Shown piece by piece: positions 17,363-28,341 of a stretch of DNA of 64,000 bases. The notes below the pieces were generated by a model that had not been told where the DNA came from, searched no databases, and saw only the letters and a program-made list of their open reading frames with translations. Origin of the DNA: Variovorax sp. N23 (GTDB taxonomy: Bacteria; Pseudomonadota; Gammaproteobacteria; Burkholderiales; Burkholderiaceae_C); the NCBI RefSeq assembly GCF_025486315.1, contig NZ_JAOOPY010000021.1, positions 16,949 to 80,948 on the forward strand. The letters run 5' to 3'. The position numbers and the translations under genes are program-made. The number at the start of each line of letters is the position of its first letter. Within the stretch, counting starts at the first letter, position 1.

Positions 17363-19600
17363 ATGAACGATGCACACACCCTTTCGCCGCACACCGTCGA
17401 TCTGTCCGTCGGCGGCATGACCTGCGCGTCCTGCGTGGGCCGCGTGGAGCGCGCGCTGCAGCAGGTGCCCGGCGTGCGCGAGGCCAGCGTGAACCTGGCC
17501 ACCGAGAGCGCCCGCATCGTGGTCGATGCCAACGGCGACGAGGGGATCGACGCGCGCCTGCGCCGGGCCGTGCGCAGCGCCGGGTACGAGCCCCGCAGTG
17601 CCGAAGCCGCGCAGGCGGCGGCCGATGCATCGTCGTGGGAAGGCTTCCTGCCCGTGGCGGCGGGCCTGGTGCTGTCGGCGCCGCTGCTTGCACCGATGTT
17701 GCTGCAACCCTTCGGGGTGCACGCGATGCTCTCGCCGTGGTGGCAGTTGCTGCTGGCCGCGCCCGTGCAGTTCTGGCTGGGCGCGCGCTTCTACCGCGCG
17801 GGTTGGCACGCGGCGCGCGCGCTCACCGGCAACATGGACCTGCTCGTGGCGCTGGGCACCAGCGCGGCCTTCGGCCTGTCGCTGTGGCTCTGGTGGCGCG
17901 CCGTGCCGGGCGAGATGCCGCACCTGTATTTCGAGGCGTCGGCGGTGGTCATTTCACTCGTGCTGCTGGGCAAGTGGCTGGAGGCGCGCGCCAAGCGCCA
18001 GGCCACGTCGGCCATCCGCGCGCTGCAGCAGCTGCGGCCCGAGGTGGCGCACCTGGTCGGGCCACGGAAGGAAACCGACGTGCCGATGGCGGAGGTGATG
18101 AAGGGCGACACGCTCGCCGTGCGCCCCGGCGAGCGCGTGCCCGCGGATGCGCGCGTGCTCGAAGGCCGCTCGGAGGTCGACGAGTCGATGCTCACCGGCG
18201 AGCCACTGCCGGTGGCCAAGGGGCCGGGCGATGCGCTCACCGGCGGCTCGGTGAACGGGGCGGGCCGGCTGGTGGTCGAGGTGCGTGCGGTGGGTGCCGA
18301 GAGTGTGCTGGCCCGCATCATCCGGCTGGTGGAAGACGCGCAGGCCGCCAAGGCGCCGATCCAGCGTTTGGTCGACAAGGTGGCGGCGGTCTTCGTGCCG
18401 GTGGTGCTGGGCATCGCGCTGCTCACGCTCGTCGCGTGGTGGATGGCCGGCGCGGGCAGCGAAGCCGCGCTGGTGCATGCGGTCGCGGTGCTGGTGATCG
18501 CCTGCCCCTGCGCGCTGGGTCTGGCCACGCCGGTGGCGGTGATGGCCGGCACCGGTGTGGCGGCGAAGCACGGCATTCTCATCAAGGACGCGCGCTCGCT
18601 CGAGCTGGCCCACAAGGTCGACACCGTGGCCTTCGACAAGACCGGCACGCTGACGCTGGGCACACCGGCCCTGACCGAACTGGTGCCGAACGGACTACCG
18701 CGTGCCGGTGAGGCGACGAACGACCTGCTCGCCGTGGCGGCGAGCCTGCAGCGCGGCAGCACGCATCCGCTGGCGAAGGCGGTGCTCGATGCGGCGGCGA
18801 AGGCGGGGCTCGACGCTGCCGCGGCGCGCGACCTGCAGTCCGAGTCGGGGCGGGGCGTGCGCGGCGTCGTCGACACCGGCGAATGGGCGATCGCAAGTCT
18901 GCGCTGGTGCGAGGAACTCGGCGCCGTCCCGGACGCTTCCGTCGTGCAACGCCTGCAGCAGCGCGGCGCCACGGTCTCGGCACTGCTGTCGTTCGCGGCC
19001 GGCGGGGCGCCGCAGGTGAAGGCGCTGCTGGCCTTCAGCGACGAGCCGAAGCCGCAGGCCGCCGACGCCGTCGCGGCGCTGCAGGCGCGCGGGCTGCGCG
19101 TGGTCATGATCTCCGGCGACAACGTGCATGCCGCGCAGGCCATGGCCGCGCGCGTGGGCATCGCGCCCGACGACGTGCGCGCCGAGGTGCTGCCGGCCGA
19201 CAAGGCGGCGCAGGTCGCGGCGCTGCGCCAGGGCGGCCGCATCGTGGCGATGGTCGGCGACGGCGCCAACGACGCGCCGGCCCTGGCCGCGGCCGATGTC
19301 GGCATCGCCATGGCCAACGGCACCGACGTCGCGATGGAGGCGGCCGGCATCACGCTGATGCGCGGCGACCTGTCGCTGGTGGCCGATGCGCTCGACCTCT
19401 CGGCGCGCACGGTGGCGAAGATCCGGCAGAACCTGTTCTGGGCCTTCGCCTACAACGTCGTCGGCATTCCCTTCGCGGCCTTCGGCCTGCTCAGCCCGGT
19501 GGTGGCGGGTGCGGCGATGGCGGCATCGAGCGTGAGCGTGATGGCCAACGCGCTGCTGTTGCGGCGCTGGCGACCGGGAGATCGCCGCCTCGCGGTTTGA
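17363..19600 (+). CDS. copA: Cu(I)-exporting P1B-type ATPase
   Basis: This is an inner-membrane pump that expels cytoplasmic Cu(I). The 745-residue protein has one N-terminal HMA domain (GMTCASC, residues 18 to 24) and eight membrane helices. The ion-site motif is CPC (Cys381, Cys383) and the actuator has TGE. Asp425 is phosphorylated in DKTGTLT, GSTHP marks the nucleotide domain, and GDGANDAPAL is the hinge. The signatures are complete. No ribosome site precedes the ATG at 17363. It is divergent from copZ-cueR and controlled by a CueR-type promoter. Silver is a possible second substrate. Confidence 0.95.
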   Translation: MNDAHTLSPHTVDLSVGGMTCASCVGRVERALQQVPGVREASVNLATESARIVVDANGDEGIDARLRRAVRSAGYEPRSAEAAQAAADASSWEGFLPVAAGLVLSAPLLAPMLLQPFGVHAMLSPWWQLLLAAPVQFWLGARFYRAGWHAARALTGNMDLLVALGTSAAFGLSLWLWWRAVPGEMPHLYFEASAVVISLVLLGKWLEARAKRQATSAIRALQQLRPEVAHLVGPRKETDVPMAEVMKGDTLAVRPGERVPADARVLEGRSEVDESMLTGEPLPVAKGPGDALTGGSVNGAGRLVVEVRAVGAESVLARIIRLVEDAQAAKAPIQRLVDKVAAVFVPVVLGIALLTLVAWWMAGAGSEAALVHAVAVLVIACPCALGLATPVAVMAGTGVAAKHGILIKDARSLELAHKVDTVAFDKTGTLTLGTPALTELVPNGLPRAGEATNDLLAVAASLQRGSTHPLAKAVLDAAAKAGLDAAAARDLQSESGRGVRGVVDTGEWAIASLRWCEELGAVPDASVVQRLQQRGATVSALLSFAAGGAPQVKALLAFSDEPKPQAADAVAALQARGLRVVMISGDNVHAAQAMAARVGIAPDDVRAEVLPADKAAQVAALRQGGRIVAMVGDGANDAPALAAADVGIAMANGTDVAMEAAGITLMRGDLSLVADALDLSARTVAKIRQNLFWAFAYNVVGIPFAAFGLLSPVVAGAAMAASSVSVMANALLLRRWRPGDRRLAV

Positions 19601-19640
19601 GGTGGTGTAGAAACGCGGCACCACGCCCACCGACCATTTC

Positions 19641-20333
19641 ATGCGAATCCTGTTGATCGAAGACGACGCCGTGCTGCACGACGTCATGCTGCGCAGCCTG
19701 CGCGATGCCGGCCACCGCGTGGACCTGGCGACCAATGTCGAAGATGCCGACCACCTCTGGCGCGTACAGCCTTTCGACGCGGTGCTGCTCGACCTGAATC
19801 TGCCAGCCACGTCGAGCCCCACCAGTGGGCTGGCCAGCGGCCTGCAGGCGCTGCGCCAGGCACGCAGCCGCGGTGACCGCACGCCGGTGCTGGTGCTGAC
19901 CGCGCGAGACCGCACCGACGAGCGCATCGCGGGCCTCGACGCCGGTGCCGATGATTACCTGGGAAAGCCCTTCGATCTGGCCGAGGTCGAGGCACGGCTG
20001 CGCGCCCTGGCGCGGCGCGCGCAGGGCACCGACGATGTCTCGACGCTCGGCCAGTTGCGGCTGGACCGCAAGGCGCGGCGCTTCGGCGTGGCGGGCGTGC
20101 CGCTCGACCTGCCGGCGCGGGAGTTCGAGGTGCTGTGGGAACTGATGAGCCCGCCCGGCCGCACGGTGAGCAAGCGCGAGCTGTCCGACAAGCTGTCGAG
20201 CTTCGACGAATCGCTGGGCGCCAACGCGCTCGAAGCCTTCATCTCGCGCCTGCGCAAGAAGTTGTCCGGCAGCGGCGCGAGCATCCGCACGCTGCGCGGC
20301 ATCGGCTACCTGCTCGAAGCCGAGGCGCCGTGA
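19641..20333 (+). CDS. OmpR-family response regulator (QseB/TctD-like)
   Basis: This is a DNA-binding response regulator of 230 residues. Its receiver has Asp8/Asp9 and phospho-acceptor Asp51 (VLLDLNLP), and a C-terminal winged helix ends RTLRGIGYLLE. After Asp51 there is an extra segment of about nine residues (ATSSPTSGLASG). It lengthens the loop next to the active site, which is uncommon. The partner kinase gene overlaps its stop by four bases. It starts 41 bases after copA, so it may be partly read from the copper promoter; metal sensing is only a guess. Confidence 0.85.
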   Translation: MRILLIEDDAVLHDVMLRSLRDAGHRVDLATNVEDADHLWRVQPFDAVLLDLNLPATSSPTSGLASGLQALRQARSRGDRTPVLVLTARDRTDERIAGLDAGADDYLGKPFDLAEVEARLRALARRAQGTDDVSTLGQLRLDRKARRFGVAGVPLDLPAREFEVLWELMSPPGRTVSKRELSDKLSSFDESLGANALEAFISRLRKKLSGSGASIRTLRGIGYLLEAEAP

Positions 20334-21730
20334 CAGCGGAGGTACGCGCAGCGGCGCCGTCGCTCACGCGGCGCGTGCTGCGCGGCGTGCTGCTGCCGCT
20401 GGCGCTGACCTGGCTGGTAGGTACTGGCGTGGCGCTGGGGGTGGCCAACAGCTTCACGGAACAGGCCTTCGACCGCACGCTGCTCGACGATGCCTATGCG
20501 GTGTCGTCCAACGTGCGCGCCACCGCGGGCGGCATCGAGCTGCTGCTGACGCCGCGCGAGGTCACGGCGGTGCTGTTCGACCAGACCGAGGCGGTGCACT
20601 TCGCGGTGCTGCAGATGGATGGCCGGCGCCTGGCGGGCGAGGCCGGGCTGGACGCGCCCGTGCCCGAGGGCGATGCGTCCCATCGCTTCTCCGACATCGT
20701 GTTCCAGGGCCAGACCTTGCGGGCGGTGGTGCTCAACCATGCCGAAGCCAATCCGTACCGCGTGCTGGTGGCGCAGACCACGCGGGCGCGCTCGGCGCTG
20801 GTGGAGCGCCTGCTGGTCTACGCGCTGGTGCCGCAGATCCTGCTGCTCGCCGTGCTGGCGGTCTGGCTGTGGCGCCGCATCAACCGTGAGTTGCGGCCCC
20901 TGGGCGAACTCGAGGCCACGCTGGACCGTCGCGATGCGAACGACCTGTCGCCGGTGCCGGTGGCGCGCAGTTCGCGCGAACTCGAGCGGCTCGGCGAGGC
21001 GATGAATGCCCTGTTCGTGCGGGTGGCGCACAGCGTGCGCGCGCAGCGCGAATTCGCCGGCAACGTGGCGCACGAGCTGCGCACGCCGCTCGCCGGCATC
21101 CGCGCGCTGGCGGACTACGGCCTGGCGCAGAAGGATTCGGCCGTGTGGCGCGAACAGCTCGAACGCATCGCCGCGAGCCAGGCGCGCGCCAGCCACCTGG
21201 TCGACCAGTTGCTCGCCCTGGCCCTGGCAGACGAAGGCCGCACGGCGCTGCAACGTGCCCCGGTGCGGCTGGATCTGCTGGCGGAAGAAGCGGTGATGCG
21301 CCATCTGGCGCGGGCCGACGTGAAGGGCATCGATCTGGGCGCCCAGGGCCTGGATGCCGGGCCGGTGACGGTGCAGGCCAATGCCGCGCTGGTCGAAGGC
21401 ATCCTCGACAACCTGCTGGACAACGCGCTGCGCTACGGCGGCCGCACGCTCACCGTCGAACTCGACGGCGGGGTGCTGAGCGTGGTGGACGACGGCCCCG
21501 GCATTCCTGCCGCGTCGCGGCAGGCGCTGATGCAGCGCTGGGCGCAGGGCGCCGACGGGCAGAAGCTGGGGCAGGGGGCCGGGCTCGGGCTGTCGATCGT
21601 CGCGCGCTATGCGCAACTGCTCGGTGCCCGGCTGACGCTGGACGATGCCGATGCGCGCGGCGGGCTGCGCGTGAGCCTCGCTTTCCCGCCGGGGTCTGCG
21701 CCGGGGACCGATCAGCCGAGCGTCGGATAG
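20330..21730 (+). CDS. sensor histidine kinase (QseC/TctE-like)
   Basis: This is a 466-residue membrane kinase. It has helix 1 near residues 20 to 38, a periplasmic sensor of about 120 residues and helix 2 near residue 165 (LVPQILLLAVLAVWLW). A HAMP region follows. The H box is FAGNVAHELRTPLAGIRA, the N box NLLDNALRYGG and the G box GAGLGLSIVARYA. The GTG start overlaps the regulator stop (GTGA), so the pair is translationally coupled. The signal is unknown; the family includes quorum/catecholamine and tricarboxylate sensors. Confidence 0.87.
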   Translation: MTAEVRAAAPSLTRRVLRGVLLPLALTWLVGTGVALGVANSFTEQAFDRTLLDDAYAVSSNVRATAGGIELLLTPREVTAVLFDQTEAVHFAVLQMDGRRLAGEAGLDAPVPEGDASHRFSDIVFQGQTLRAVVLNHAEANPYRVLVAQTTRARSALVERLLVYALVPQILLLAVLAVWLWRRINRELRPLGELEATLDRRDANDLSPVPVARSSRELERLGEAMNALFVRVAHSVRAQREFAGNVAHELRTPLAGIRALADYGLAQKDSAVWREQLERIAASQARASHLVDQLLALALADEGRTALQRAPVRLDLLAEEAVMRHLARADVKGIDLGAQGLDAGPVTVQANAALVEGILDNLLDNALRYGGRTLTVELDGGVLSVVDDGPGIPAASRQALMQRWAQGADGQKLGQGAGLGLSIVARYAQLLGARLTLDDADARGGLRVSLAFPPGSAPGTDQPSVG

Positions 21731-22815
21731 TCGGTGTAGCCCTTCTCGCCGCCACCGTACATCGTCGCCTTGTCGACCTCGTTGAGCGGTGCGTTCTCGC
21801 GCAGGCGGCGCACCAGGTCCGGGTTCGAGATGAAGGGCTTGCCGAAGGCCACGAGGTCGTCGCCTTCCTTGACGGCCGTCTCGGCGAGAGGCTTGTCGTA
21901 GCCGTTGTTCACCATCCAGGCACCCTTGCCGCCGGCCTGGCGGTAGGCGGCCTTGAGGGCCTCGTAGTCGAAGGGGCGGTCGGCGATCTCGCGCGGGCCG
22001 CCGGTGGCGCCCTCGATGACGTGGATGTAGGCCAGGTTCATCGTCGCGAGCTGCTTGACCACGTACTCGAACAGCGGCTGCGGATCTTCGTCATAGGCAT
22101 CGTTGGCCGGCGTCACGGGCGACAGCCGGATGCCGGTCTTGCCCCCGCCGATGGCGTCGGCGATGGCGCGCGTCACCTCCAGCAGCAGGCGGGCGCGGTT
22201 CTCGATGCTGCCGCCGTAGTCGTCGGTGCGCTGGTTGCTGCCGCGCTTGAGGAACTGGTCGAGCAGGTAGCCGTTGGCGCCATGCACCTCGACGCCGTCG
22301 AAGCCGGCCGTCTCGACCGCGTTGCGGGCCGCGGCGGCGTAGGTGTGGACGATGCCGGGCAGTTCGTCGGCCCGCAGCGCGCGCGGCTCGGAGGTCTCGA
22401 CGAAGCTCGCCACGCCGTTCTTGATGAGCACGGTCTTGCTCTTGGCCGTGATGGCGGAGGGGGCGACGGGCTTGCCGTTGTCGGGTTGCAGGTCGGTGTG
22501 CGAGATGCGGCCGACATGCCACAGCTGCACCACGATCTTGCCGCCCTTGGCATGCACCGCGGCGGTCACGCGCTTCCAGCCGTCGAGCTGTTCGGTGCCG
22601 TACAGGCCCGGCACGTCGGCGTAGCCCTGGCCCTGGTGGCTGATGGCCGTGGCTTCGGTGATGAGCAGGCCGGCGCTGGCGCGCTGCGCGTAGTAGGTGG
22701 CCGTGATCGGCAGCGGGATGGCGTTGGGCGAACGGTTGCGCGTCAGCGGTGCCATGACGATGCGGTTGGCCAGATGCAGGTCACCGGCCTGGACGGGATC
22801 GAAGAGCGTAGGCAT
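21712..22815 (-). CDS. Old Yellow Enzyme family ene-reductase (NemA-like)
   Basis: This is an FMN-dependent NAD(P)H ene-reductase that reduces activated C=C bonds, quinones, maleimides or nitro compounds. The 367-residue TIM barrel has the substrate His pair in VEVHGANGYLLDQF and the OYE signature DDYGGSIENRARLL. Phosphate-binding Gly/Arg near the end also fit. I chose the ATG at 22815, although its ribosome site is poor. The 3' end overlaps the convergent kinase gene by 19 bases. The upstream gene on the same strand is a glutathione transferase, which suggests electrophile detoxification. Confidence 0.9.
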   Translation of the reverse strand: MPTLFDPVQAGDLHLANRIVMAPLTRNRSPNAIPLPITATYYAQRASAGLLITEATAISHQGQGYADVPGLYGTEQLDGWKRVTAAVHAKGGKIVVQLWHVGRISHTDLQPDNGKPVAPSAITAKSKTVLIKNGVASFVETSEPRALRADELPGIVHTYAAAARNAVETAGFDGVEVHGANGYLLDQFLKRGSNQRTDDYGGSIENRARLLLEVTRAIADAIGGGKTGIRLSPVTPANDAYDEDPQPLFEYVVKQLATMNLAYIHVIEGATGGPREIADRPFDYEALKAAYRQAGGKGAWMVNNGYDKPLAETAVKEGDDLVAFGKPFISNPDLVRRLRENAPLNEVDKATMYGGGEKGYTDYPTLG

Positions 22816-22944
22816 GGGTCGTGTTCGTGTTGTCGTGTGGTTGCTGAGGAAAGCGTGCGCCAAGCGTAGGCCGCAGCGACCAACCGTGCTGCTGCGAGGT
22901 TGTCGGTCTTGGTGTAGCTAGGCCGGCCGGGCGCACCGTTGCGC

Positions 22945-23553
22945 TTACTTGCCGGCGCTCTCGGCCTTCATGGCTTCCTGCACAGCCGGGCGGGCGCCGA
23001 CGCGGGCATGCCAGGCGCGCAGATGGGGGTAGGGGGTGAGGTCGAAGGCCAGCGGCTTGGCCCAGTTGGTCACCGTGAAGAGGTAGCCGTCGGCCACGGT
23101 GAAATGCTCGCCCATCAGGTAGTCCTTGCCCTCGATCTCCTTGTCGATCCAGGCGAAGCGCGCCTTCAGGCGTTCCTTCGCGATGGTCTTCGCTTCCTCC
23201 GGCATCGACGGGTTGAACAGCGGGCTGAAGCCCTTGTGGACCTCGGTGCCGATGAAGGTGAGCCATTCCTGCAGGCGGTAGCGCTGCAGCGTGCCGGCGG
23301 CCGGTGCCAGGTTCTTCAGGGGCGCCTGGTCGGCGATGTACTGCACGATCGCAGGGCCTTCGCGCAGGCGCGTGCCGTCGTCGAGCTCGAGCAGCGGCAC
23401 GTAGCCGAGGGGGTTGATGCCGTAGTAGTCGGTGCCGTCCTGGAGCTTGTGGCTCTTGGTGCTGGCCAGCACCGGCTCGAAGGCGATGCCGGCCTCGTGC
23501 AGGGCGATGAAGGGCGAGAGCGAACAGGCGCCGGGGGAGTAGTACAGCTTCAT
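22945..23553 (-). CDS. gstA: beta-class glutathione S-transferase
   Basis: This is a cytosolic glutathione transferase of 202 residues. The thioredoxin-like N-terminal domain begins MKLYYSPGACS, and Cys10 is the residue that binds glutathione in the bacterial beta class. The cis-Pro region (YVPLLELDDG) and the Ser/Glu-Gly motif (REGPAI) bind the cofactor. The C-terminal helical domain ends normally. It precedes the ene-reductase on the same strand, with 129 bases between, so the two may share a detoxification role. Confidence 0.9.
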   Translation of the reverse strand: MKLYYSPGACSLSPFIALHEAGIAFEPVLASTKSHKLQDGTDYYGINPLGYVPLLELDDGTRLREGPAIVQYIADQAPLKNLAPAAGTLQRYRLQEWLTFIGTEVHKGFSPLFNPSMPEEAKTIAKERLKARFAWIDKEIEGKDYLMGEHFTVADGYLFTVTNWAKPLAFDLTPYPHLRAWHARVGARPAVQEAMKAESAGK

Positions 23554-23769
23554 GCGAAGGCTCCGATCGGATGGTGGGAAGGGCTTGGCGAGAGGCGCCG
23601 CCGGGGGCGGACCTGTCGAAGAAGGCCGATCGTAGCGGGTGGATCGCGGCCTCCGCCGGCACCGCGTTTTTGTCCTACGGCGGCTCGCGGAACGCGACTA
23701 TCCGCCGGATGGGCCGGGTTTTCTACGCTCGTCCCCCAGGCGGTACGGTGCTGCCGACAAGGAGTTCGC

Positions 23770-23955
23770 ATGTTGAAGTACGCCATCATTTTCGCGATCG
23801 TCTCGCTGGTCGCCGGTGCGCTCGGCTTCGGCGGCGTCGCCGCCGGCGCGGCCGGGATCGCCAAGGTGCTGTTCGGTCTGTTCCTGGTGCTGGCCGTGGT
23901 CTTCCTGGTGCTCGCTGCGCTGGGCGTGGGAGCCGTGCGAAAAGCGATCGATTGA
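23770..23955 (+). CDS. DUF1328-type small membrane protein
   Basis: This is a 61-residue protein with two hydrophobic helices separated by a glycine/alanine-rich turn (GFGGVAAGAAGIAK). That is typical of the YtjA/DUF1328 family, often seen with stress-response genes. The ATG at 23770 has AAGGAG six bases upstream. It stands alone, divergent from the glutathione transferase and 225 bases upstream of mnmG. Its molecular function is not known. Confidence 0.8.
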   Translation: MLKYAIIFAIVSLVAGALGFGGVAAGAAGIAKVLFGLFLVLAVVFLVLAALGVGAVRKAID

Positions 23956-24013
23956 GGGGCAGACGGCATCGGAGCACCCCGGGGGCTGGTGCGGCGGTAG
24001 AGCGGCCGAGGGA

Positions 24014-24032
24014 TGCTATAAAAAGCATAGCA
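24014..24032. repeat. short TGCTAT/ATAGCA palindrome
   Basis: TGCTAT and ATAGCA form perfect six-base arms around a seven-base A-rich loop. The site lies between the DUF1328 gene and mnmG. Similar short GCTAT palindromes are, from memory, frequent between genes in Comamonadaceae. It may act as a weak hairpin at the end of the upstream transcript. Confidence 0.4.
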
Positions 24033-24180
24033 ACACAGCACGTCGGCAAGAGGCTCGCAGCGTTGTTCCTGGGAAACGGCCGGGTGCCCACACAGGCGGC
24101 ATTGGCGGGCGGCGGCGCTTAAAATCACCGCCCCCTCTCTTGCAGAGTCCCGCCGCGCACGCGTGAGTGCGCCCATCCAG

Positions 24181-26147
<1,967 letters not shown>

Positions 26148-26151
<4 letters not shown>

Positions 26152-26786
26152 GCGGCGAGGCGACCCTGCGCGCGGGCGCTGCGCAGCTCGGGCTGGCACT
26201 GGACGATCGGCAGTGCGAGCGGCTGCTGGCCTACGGCGCGCTCATCCTGAAGTGGAACAAGGTCTACAACCTGACGGCGCTGCGCGACCCGGCGACGGTG
26301 ATGACGCACCATCTGCTGGACAGCCTGTCCGTCATCGCGCCGCTGCAGCGTGAGCGGCCGGGCGCGACGCGCCTGCTGGATGTGGGGGCCGGCGCCGGAC
26401 TGCCCGGTGTGGTGATCGCCATCCTGCGGCCCGATATCGATGTCACCTGCCTCGACGCGGTGGCCAAGAAGACCGCCTTCGTCCAACAGGTCGCGGCGGA
26501 ATTGAAGCTGCCCAACCTCCGGGGCTTGCATGCGCGCGTCGAGACGCTGACAGGCCGCTACGACGTCATCAGCAGCCGCGCCTTCGCCTCGCTGCCGGAC
26601 TTCTACAACGGCTCGATGCAGTTGCTGGCCGAGGAGGGCGTCTGGCTCGCCATGAAGGGCAAGGTTCCGGCGGATGAACTGGCCGCACTGCCGCCTGGCG
26701 TGGACGTGTTTCACGTGGAACAACTGACGGTGCCCGGCCTCGATGCCGAGCGCTGCATCGTCTGGGCGCGAAAAGCCGCCGGCTGA
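26148..26786 (+). CDS. rsmG: 16S rRNA (guanine-N7) methyltransferase
   Basis: This is the SAM-dependent enzyme that methylates G527 of 16S rRNA; its loss gives low-level streptomycin resistance in other bacteria. The 212-residue protein has LILKWNKVYNLTA near the start and the SAM-binding motif LLDVGAGAGLPGVV. SRAFASLPDF lies in the catalytic region. The start overlaps the mnmG stop (ATGA). A near-consensus parS lies inside it. It is the second gene of the mnmG to parB block. Confidence 0.95.
26707..26722. promoter_or_regulatory. parS: parS-like site, one mismatch
   Basis: TGTTTCACGTGGAACA differs from the consensus palindrome at one base. It lies in the rsmG coding region, 1.1 kb from the exact site. 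Variants of this kind are bound by ParB in other species. Confidence 0.8.
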
Positions 26787-26855
26787 AGCCTGAAGAGGGC
26801 GCCGCGGCGCCGGGGCTGACTTAGACTCGACGCTCCCTTTCTTCAGGCACTTCCC

Positions 26856-27470
26856 ATGTTCGGCATCGCTGATTACGGCGCTTTCGTTGCGGCCATCGTT
26901 CTGTTCCTCGCGATTCCGGGCCCCGGCAACCTGGCGCTGATCACCTCGACAGGGAAGGGCGGCATTCGCGGCGGGCTGGCCGCCACGCTGGGTGTGATCG
27001 CCGGCGACCAGGTGCTGATGTGGATGGCGGTTGCCGGCGTCGCCGCGCTGCTGGCCGGCTACCCGGCTGCCTTCCACGCGGTGCGCTGGCTGGGCGCCGC
27101 CTACCTGGCCTGGCTGGGCTTCAAGATGCTGCTGGCCAGGCCCGGTGCTGCGCCCATCCTGAACATCCGCCCGCGCCAGTTCGCGCGGCAGGCCTTCTTC
27201 ATCACGCTGCTGAATCCCAAGGCGATCGTCTTCTACATGGCCTTCTTCCCGCTCTTCGTCGATCCGGTGCGCCATCAGGGTGTGGTCACCTTCGCCGCGA
27301 TGGCGCTCACGATCGCGGTGCTGACCTTCGCCTATGGCCTGGCCGCGACGCTGCTCACGCACTTTCTGGCCGAGCGCATGCGCGCCAACCCGCGCATCTC
27401 CATGACGCTCGAGAAGCTGGCCGGCGTCTTCCTGATCGGCTTCGGCGTCAAGCTCGCCGTGTCGCGCTGA
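26856..27470 (+). CDS. LysE/RhtB family amino acid exporter
   Basis: This is an inner-membrane exporter of the LysE superfamily. The 204-residue protein has about six helices. The family signature near the start is IPGPGNLALITSTGKGG, and LNPKAIVFYMAFFPLF lies centrally. Such proteins export amino acids or homoserine lactones; the substrate is unknown here. It sits between rsmG and parA on the same strand, 13 bases ahead of parA, and so is embedded in the partition block. Confidence 0.87.
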   Translation: MFGIADYGAFVAAIVLFLAIPGPGNLALITSTGKGGIRGGLAATLGVIAGDQVLMWMAVAGVAALLAGYPAAFHAVRWLGAAYLAWLGFKMLLARPGAAPILNIRPRQFARQAFFITLLNPKAIVFYMAFFPLFVDPVRHQGVVTFAAMALTIAVLTFAYGLAATLLTHFLAERMRANPRISMTLEKLAGVFLIGFGVKLAVSR

Positions 27471-27483
27471 AAGGGACCGGACG

Positions 27484-28341
27484 ATGGCCAAGATTTTCTG
27501 CATCGCCAACCAGAAGGGTGGCGTCGGCAAGACCACCACCACGGTGAATCTCGCCGCCGGGCTGGCCAAGGTCGGTCAACGGGTGCTGATGATCGACCTG
27601 GACCCGCAGGGCAACGCCACCATGGGCTCGGGCATCGACAAGCGCCAGCTCGAGACGACGGTGTACGACGTGCTGCTGGAGTCGTCGTCGGTCGCCGAGG
27701 CGCGGGTGAAGTCCGAATCATGCGGCTACGACGTGCTGGGCGCCAACCGCGAGCTGGCCGGCGCCGAGGTCGAGATGGTGGCGCTGGACCGCCGCGAGAA
27801 GCGCCTGCGCACCGCCCTGGCCGCCGTGGGTGCCGAGTACGACTTCATCCTGATCGACTGCCCGCCCAGCCTCAGCCTGCTGACGCTCAACGGCCTGTGC
27901 GCCGCTCACGGGGTGATCGTGCCGATGCAGTGCGAGTACTTCGCGCTCGAGGGGCTGACCGACCTGGTCAACACCATCAAGCAGGTGCACGCCAACCTCA
28001 ACAAGAATCTGCAGATCATCGGCCTGCTGCGCGTCATGTTCGATCCGCGCATCACGCTGCAGCAGCAGGTGAGCGAGCAGCTCAAGGCGCACTTCGGCGA
28101 CAAGGTGTTCGACACCGTGATCCCGCGCAACGTGCGGCTGGCCGAGGCGCCGAGCTACGGCCTTCCGGGCGTCGTCTTCGACCCCGCCGCCCGCGGCAGC
28201 CAGGCCTTCGTCGCCTTCGCCCAGGAACTGGTCACGAAGATGCTGCCGGCCAGCGCCTTCGCACCGTCGGCCCCTGCCGCCCCTGCGCCGATCGACCTGC
28301 CCGCGACGCTGCAGGGGGCGGACGGCGGCCTGCAGCCATGA
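27484..28341 (+). CDS. parA: chromosome partitioning ATPase ParA (Soj-like)
   Basis: This is a deviant Walker ATPase that moves ParB-parS complexes along the nucleoid. The 285-residue protein begins MAKIFCIANQKGGVGKTTT, with Lys11 and Lys16 of the deviant Walker A. DLDPQGNATMGSG and the Walker B (FILIDCPPSLSLLTLNG) follow. It has the small chromosomal Soj type, without an N-terminal DNA-binding domain. A C-terminal tail rich in Ala and Pro follows residue 255. Its stop overlaps the hydrolase start by four bases; parB follows that gene. Confidence 0.95.
   Translation: MAKIFCIANQKGGVGKTTTTVNLAAGLAKVGQRVLMIDLDPQGNATMGSGIDKRQLETTVYDVLLESSSVAEARVKSESCGYDVLGANRELAGAEVEMVALDRREKRLRTALAAVGAEYDFILIDCPPSLSLLTLNGLCAAHGVIVPMQCEYFALEGLTDLVNTIKQVHANLNKNLQIIGLLRVMFDPRITLQQQVSEQLKAHFGDKVFDTVIPRNVRLAEAPSYGLPGVVFDPAARGSQAFVAFAQELVTKMLPASAFAPSAPAAPAPIDLPATLQGADGGLQP

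Noticed and set aside
17791..19410. Open frame of 539 codons antisense to copA
   Set aside because: It is rich in Ser, Ala and Arg with no domain, and lies fully under a P-type ATPase with all motifs. Long antisense frames are expected in GC-rich coding DNA.
26796..26815. GC palindrome after rsmG as a terminator
   Set aside because: A GGCGCC repeat hairpin is present but no T run follows, and lysE continues on the same strand.
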